This document shows positions 61,112 to 64,000 of a stretch of DNA of 64,000 bases, one piece after another; the first letter of the stretch is position 1; each line of letters begins with the position of its first letter. A program made the translations under genes and the position numbers. The notes beneath the pieces are model-generated. The model saw nothing but the letters and a program-made list of their open reading frames with translations, searched no databases and was not told the origin of the DNA. Source of the DNA: Pseudanabaena cinerea FACHB-1277. GTDB taxonomy: Bacteria; Cyanobacteriota; Cyanobacteriia; Pseudanabaenales; Pseudanabaenaceae. The stretch spans positions 42,569 through 106,568 of the forward strand of contig NZ_JACJPY010000008.1 of the NCBI RefSeq assembly GCF_014696345.1. Reading direction: 5' to 3'.

Positions 61112-62080
61112 ATGAGCGATCGCACAGATCAGAGTTCATCGCAAGCATGGCAATTAGGGCAAGACACGATTCTTCAGCTACTAACCGAGCTTGACCAAGC
61201 ATCTCAAACTCAACGTGATTGGGATTGGATGTGGCGCGATCATGCAAGTCTCGGTCCCATCTGTTTAAAGATCTTTGTGGACAGAACATCTGCTGAACTA
61301 AAAGAGTGGTTTGCCGATATCATCACCAGACGCATACCTCAAAATAACTTCTATCCATGCTTGTACAGCAATCAATCTGCGAACGCTCAAGAACTAAGCA
61401 TTCATTTTGAGGATTTAGCAATCACGGAACTATCCGCAAGTGAATTTTATCAATGTGTTGAGGAGTTACAAACTCAGCGTCAAGGGCGATTGCCTCAGGT
61501 ATACTGCCCTGACAAAGATTGTAGCTATGTGGCTAAATCAAGTGATATCCGCACTGGGTGGATAGTTTTGCGCGATGGTCTGTTTTCCTTGGATCGTAGC
61601 TTCCACACACCCAAGTTCGATCAGCAATCAATCGATGCAATGCTCTTGACGGCAATTATGGCGGGAGAGTTGGGAGAGATTTCTTGGGATCTATTTGATA
61701 GTGATTATATTTACTTTGAAGCCACAGGAGAAGGGTTGGAGTCTCTGAGAAACTATCTTGACCCTAATTCCGATGCCGATCGCCTGCGGCAAGAATTCTC
61801 TCGACTGCTGTTTCGTCATGATGTCGAGGCATCATCAGCAAATAATGTTCAGGAAGCTGCTGCACTAATTAACCAACATTTTCAAGTTCCCCTGACTGAA
61901 TTAGATGCGATCGCGAATTTAGAAGCTTGGCTTCGCACAACCGCGATTTCCCAACTGCCGCGCTATGTTACCGTCGAACTGCCCAGAAGACTGGGAAGCA
62001 CCTATAGGGAAGACCCAAACTATGGGCGGATTATTTCCGCGAATTCTCGTATTCTATGGCGATGGTCGTTTGGTGGATAA
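61112..62080 (+). CDS. Unknown protein
   Basis: 322 residues from the ATG at 61112; the frame is open 16 codons further up, over repeat sequence. The N-terminal half has LDQASQTQRDWDWMWRDHASLGPICLKIF and a CPDKDCSYVA segment. The C-terminal half is acidic and helical (AIMAGELGEISWDLFDSDYIYFEA). No family recognised. It is convergent with the TPM gene, with a seven-base gap. Confidence 0.65.
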   Translation: MSDRTDQSSSQAWQLGQDTILQLLTELDQASQTQRDWDWMWRDHASLGPICLKIFVDRTSAELKEWFADIITRRIPQNNFYPCLYSNQSANAQELSIHFEDLAITELSASEFYQCVEELQTQRQGRLPQVYCPDKDCSYVAKSSDIRTGWIVLRDGLFSLDRSFHTPKFDQQSIDAMLLTAIMAGELGEISWDLFDSDYIYFEATGEGLESLRNYLDPNSDADRLRQEFSRLLFRHDVEASSANNVQEAAALINQHFQVPLTELDAIANLEAWLRTTAISQLPRYVTVELPRRLGSTYREDPNYGRIISANSRILWRWSFGG

Positions 62081-62087
62081 TGTTCCT

Positions 62088-63866
62088 CTACCAATCACTA
62101 CCCGCGCCTCCACCATCACTACTACCGCCGCCAAAATCACTACCAAAATCATTAGAGGAACTTCCATAATCACTACTATAGGAACTGTCATAGCTACTAG
62201 AATCATTACTGGAACTACTATAGCTAGAATCCCTAGAACTATAATTGCTGGAATCACTGGTAGCCATAATTGCGGGTTCGCGTTGATCGTAAGCAAAGAC
62301 ACAGCCACAAAAATGACAGCTATAGACCGTTTGCTTTACTAGGCGCGTAGAGGTAACTTTTTCTTTTTGTTGGCGATCGCTCTTTTTGCTATTTTTGTTA
62401 TTCTTAGGTGATTCGATCGCTCTCTCAACGGTTTGCTCAGAAACATCAACTGCATAGGATTTACAATGGGCGCAAACACTGGCGCTACTATCAATACGCT
62501 GAACTAGATAAACCTGTTCTCGCGTAATAGGTAAAGCAAGTTCAGCCTCTCGCCATCCCCGAAATTCTAATTTCCCTAGCGATCGCGCCGAAATTTCCTT
62601 TGGAGTTAGTACAGTTTCGATCTCTTGATCTGTAAGTTCTTGTGGAGTCTTGCCTGTGCGATCGCTACGATAATCCCGTTGACGTTTGAAACTTAAATAA
62701 GGATTGATCAAAGTTGCCCAAGCAAATGCAGCTATAGTCGAGACTAAGAACATGACGATAATTCCATTTTCACTCCAAGCTGTCGTCATGATAAAGCCAA
62801 AAGAGCCACTCAAAAATGCAAGCAATCCTGCTACCAACAGAGATAATCCAACTGAGAGCCAAGGCAAATCACGGGAAATAATCCGACTAACCAACAGACC
62901 CCAAAGCCACCCCACACTGCCAGCCATTCCGAAGACAAACCAAGTCAGGCGATCGCTTTGCCAAAATTCTGCTTCAGGATACATCAAGACAAATTGCCAA
63001 AATCCATAGATTAATCCAATTCCCAATATCCATCCACCTGCCAAGATATTGATAGCTAAGCTAGGGATTTTCTCGTCAGGGCGATCGCTTTTGACGGGGT
63101 AAACTTTAGCAATTAAAGCAGGAAATGAATAGGAAGCCAATAGTTGAGAAGATGAAAACGCATCGGTATTAAATCCTTGTGTGGGGATGAGTATTTGCAC
63201 TGGAGTGAAGCTTAGGTTCATCACTTCCACTGTACTGAAAAGCGCCCAACCTGGGCCACCGATCGCAATCAGCCAAGGAATCCACAGGAAAATCTTCGGC
63301 ATCCAGTCTGGGAAAATTGTGCTAGGGAGTCGCGATTCTAAGCGTTGAGCGATCGCATTTACGCCCTGAGTAATTCCCGTAGCATATTGCTGCTGCTGAA
63401 ATGAAGGCACGATCTCTTGCTGAATCAAATCGCTAACTTCGCGATCTGGCAAGACCTCACCCAATCCTTTGCCAGTAATGACTTCAATACGCCGATCGCT
63501 TTTGCTGACGAATAGCAACACTCCATTATTAGTCTCTTTCTTACCGATGCCCAAGGCATTAAATAGCTTTAAGGCAAACGCACGAGGAGATTGCTCGATT
63601 TCTATTTTTGGGATGGTGGCGATCGCTAATTCAGCGCTGGTTCTACCAACTAATTTGTTAATACGAAGATTCAACTTTAATTCTGTTTGCCAATCCAACA
63701 AATCAGCGTGATCGTAAATCCACTGCTGTTTGACCTCCTTTTGTTGTGGATTAACCCAATCATCAATCGATTGAGCGATCGCAAGTGGTTGAACTAGCAG
63801 TATGACTATCAAAACTATGCCAATTAATAAACCTAGATTTTGATAAAAGCTTTTGGAAAATGACAT
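62088..63866 (-). CDS. TPM-domain membrane protein with Ser/Gly-rich tail
   Basis: 592 residues. A signal or anchor helix (10-32) leads to a TPM phosphatase domain (about 45-180: VYDHADLL-like YDHADLLDWQ, GVLLFVSKSDRRIEVITGKGLGEVLPD). Several membrane helices follow (about 190-400), then a CxxC pair (CAHCKSY and CHFCGC) that may bind zinc. The C-terminal 65 residues are almost only Ser, Asp, Gly, Tyr and Asn. TPM proteins include YgcG and the photosystem II repair factor TLP18.3/Psb32; this multi-domain form is closer to YgcG-like proteins. Confidence 0.82.
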   Translation of the reverse strand: MSFSKSFYQNLGLLIGIVLIVILLVQPLAIAQSIDDWVNPQQKEVKQQWIYDHADLLDWQTELKLNLRINKLVGRTSAELAIATIPKIEIEQSPRAFALKLFNALGIGKKETNNGVLLFVSKSDRRIEVITGKGLGEVLPDREVSDLIQQEIVPSFQQQQYATGITQGVNAIAQRLESRLPSTIFPDWMPKIFLWIPWLIAIGGPGWALFSTVEVMNLSFTPVQILIPTQGFNTDAFSSSQLLASYSFPALIAKVYPVKSDRPDEKIPSLAINILAGGWILGIGLIYGFWQFVLMYPEAEFWQSDRLTWFVFGMAGSVGWLWGLLVSRIISRDLPWLSVGLSLLVAGLLAFLSGSFGFIMTTAWSENGIIVMFLVSTIAAFAWATLINPYLSFKRQRDYRSDRTGKTPQELTDQEIETVLTPKEISARSLGKLEFRGWREAELALPITREQVYLVQRIDSSASVCAHCKSYAVDVSEQTVERAIESPKNNKNSKKSDRQQKEKVTSTRLVKQTVYSCHFCGCVFAYDQREPAIMATSDSSNYSSRDSSYSSSSNDSSSYDSSYSSDYGSSSNDFGSDFGGGSSDGGGAGSDW

Positions 63867-63905
63867 ATTTTATAAATTTAGAAATTTTTATAATTTTTGA
63901 TATCA

Positions 63906-64000
63906 GGCACTGGTTCCGCCCAATGAGGAGCAGAAAGTCTTATTCAGCAAGGAGTGTAGGAATCTGTTGTCAAAGCTGGTTAACGTGGTTTTTGAGCAAA
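63906..64000. mobile_element. Second MITE-like copy, cut by the window edge
   Basis: Starts with the terminal repeat GGCACTGGTTCCGCCCA and is identical to bases 6731-6825 over all 95 visible bases. The left flanking 8-mer is TGATATCA, the predicted target duplication. Confidence 0.9.

Noticed and set aside
61965..62342. Thr/Ile-rich plus-strand frame over the TPM gene tail
   Set aside because: It is the antisense of the Ser/Asp/Gly-rich tail; the low-complexity composition comes from that repeat.
1..64000. tRNA or rRNA genes
   Set aside because: No cloverleaf with a T-arm motif and acceptor stem, and no rRNA core sequence, was recognised by eye. A covariance-model scan would be decisive.

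Overview
The window is chromosomal DNA of an oxygenic cyanobacterium. It carries the photosystem II genes psbX, psbN and psbH, the PII partner gene pipX, a plastid-type acyl-lipid desaturase, a CURT1/CAAD thylakoid-curvature protein and a Tax3-type pil chemotaxis cluster. The octamer GCGATCGC (HIP1) is present throughout. Gene content and HIP1 density suggest a filamentous, Pseudanabaena-like organism, but no rRNA or other genus marker is present, so the genus is inferred. No tRNA, rRNA or CRISPR array was recognised.

Region 1 (1-9.9 kb): the pilH-pilI-pilJ phototaxis/type IV pilus genes (pilJ runs off the left edge), comM, a small Cys-rich protein, psbX, a PsiE-like membrane protein, a CbbR/CmpR-type LysR regulator, a MITE-like element with a perfect 8-bp target duplication, nusB, a 2Fe-2S ferredoxin and an MFS exporter. 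Region 2 (10-30.7 kb): a CrhR-like RNA helicase, rpsT, trpC, purE, a histone-deacetylase-family hydrolase, an arsenite-type ArsR repressor, a HerA-like ATPase, then a minus-strand block of a STAS protein, CurT, DnaK and a PAS-SpoIIE phosphatase. After these come a 3-methyladenine glycosylase with moaE, psbN/psbH, tatA-pth and mnmG, ending with an HD-like protein.

Region 3 (31-51.9 kb): a pair of M16 peptidases, a PIN toxin-antitoxin pair, MFS-recO, a stand-alone GAF protein with both cyanobacteriochrome cysteine motifs, a lytic transglycosylase, ispE-pipX, desA, a polysaccharide cluster (pyruvyl transferase, a GT2-hexapeptide fusion, GT4), tyrA, a heptamer-repeat region, rpmE, prfA and menF.

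Region 4 (51.9-64 kb) is an accessory region. It holds a broken CHASE2 gene, an AAC(3)-I-like acetyltransferase, Uma2 and HNH nucleases, one intact and one internally deleted PIN toxin-antitoxin system, a retropepsin-like protease with a small partner, an Mrr-like nuclease with a small partner, a lipoprotein and a TPM-domain protein. A dispersed HIP1-bearing repeat family of about 63-bp units occurs at eight places here, once as a tandem array of about six units, and it supplies the last codons and stop of at least three genes. A second copy of the MITE starts at the right edge.

Many intergenic gaps hold near-perfect stem-loops, several with the same GGCTATG-like loop. Starts were chosen from family alignment recalled from memory plus visible ribosome-binding sites. 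No database search was possible.
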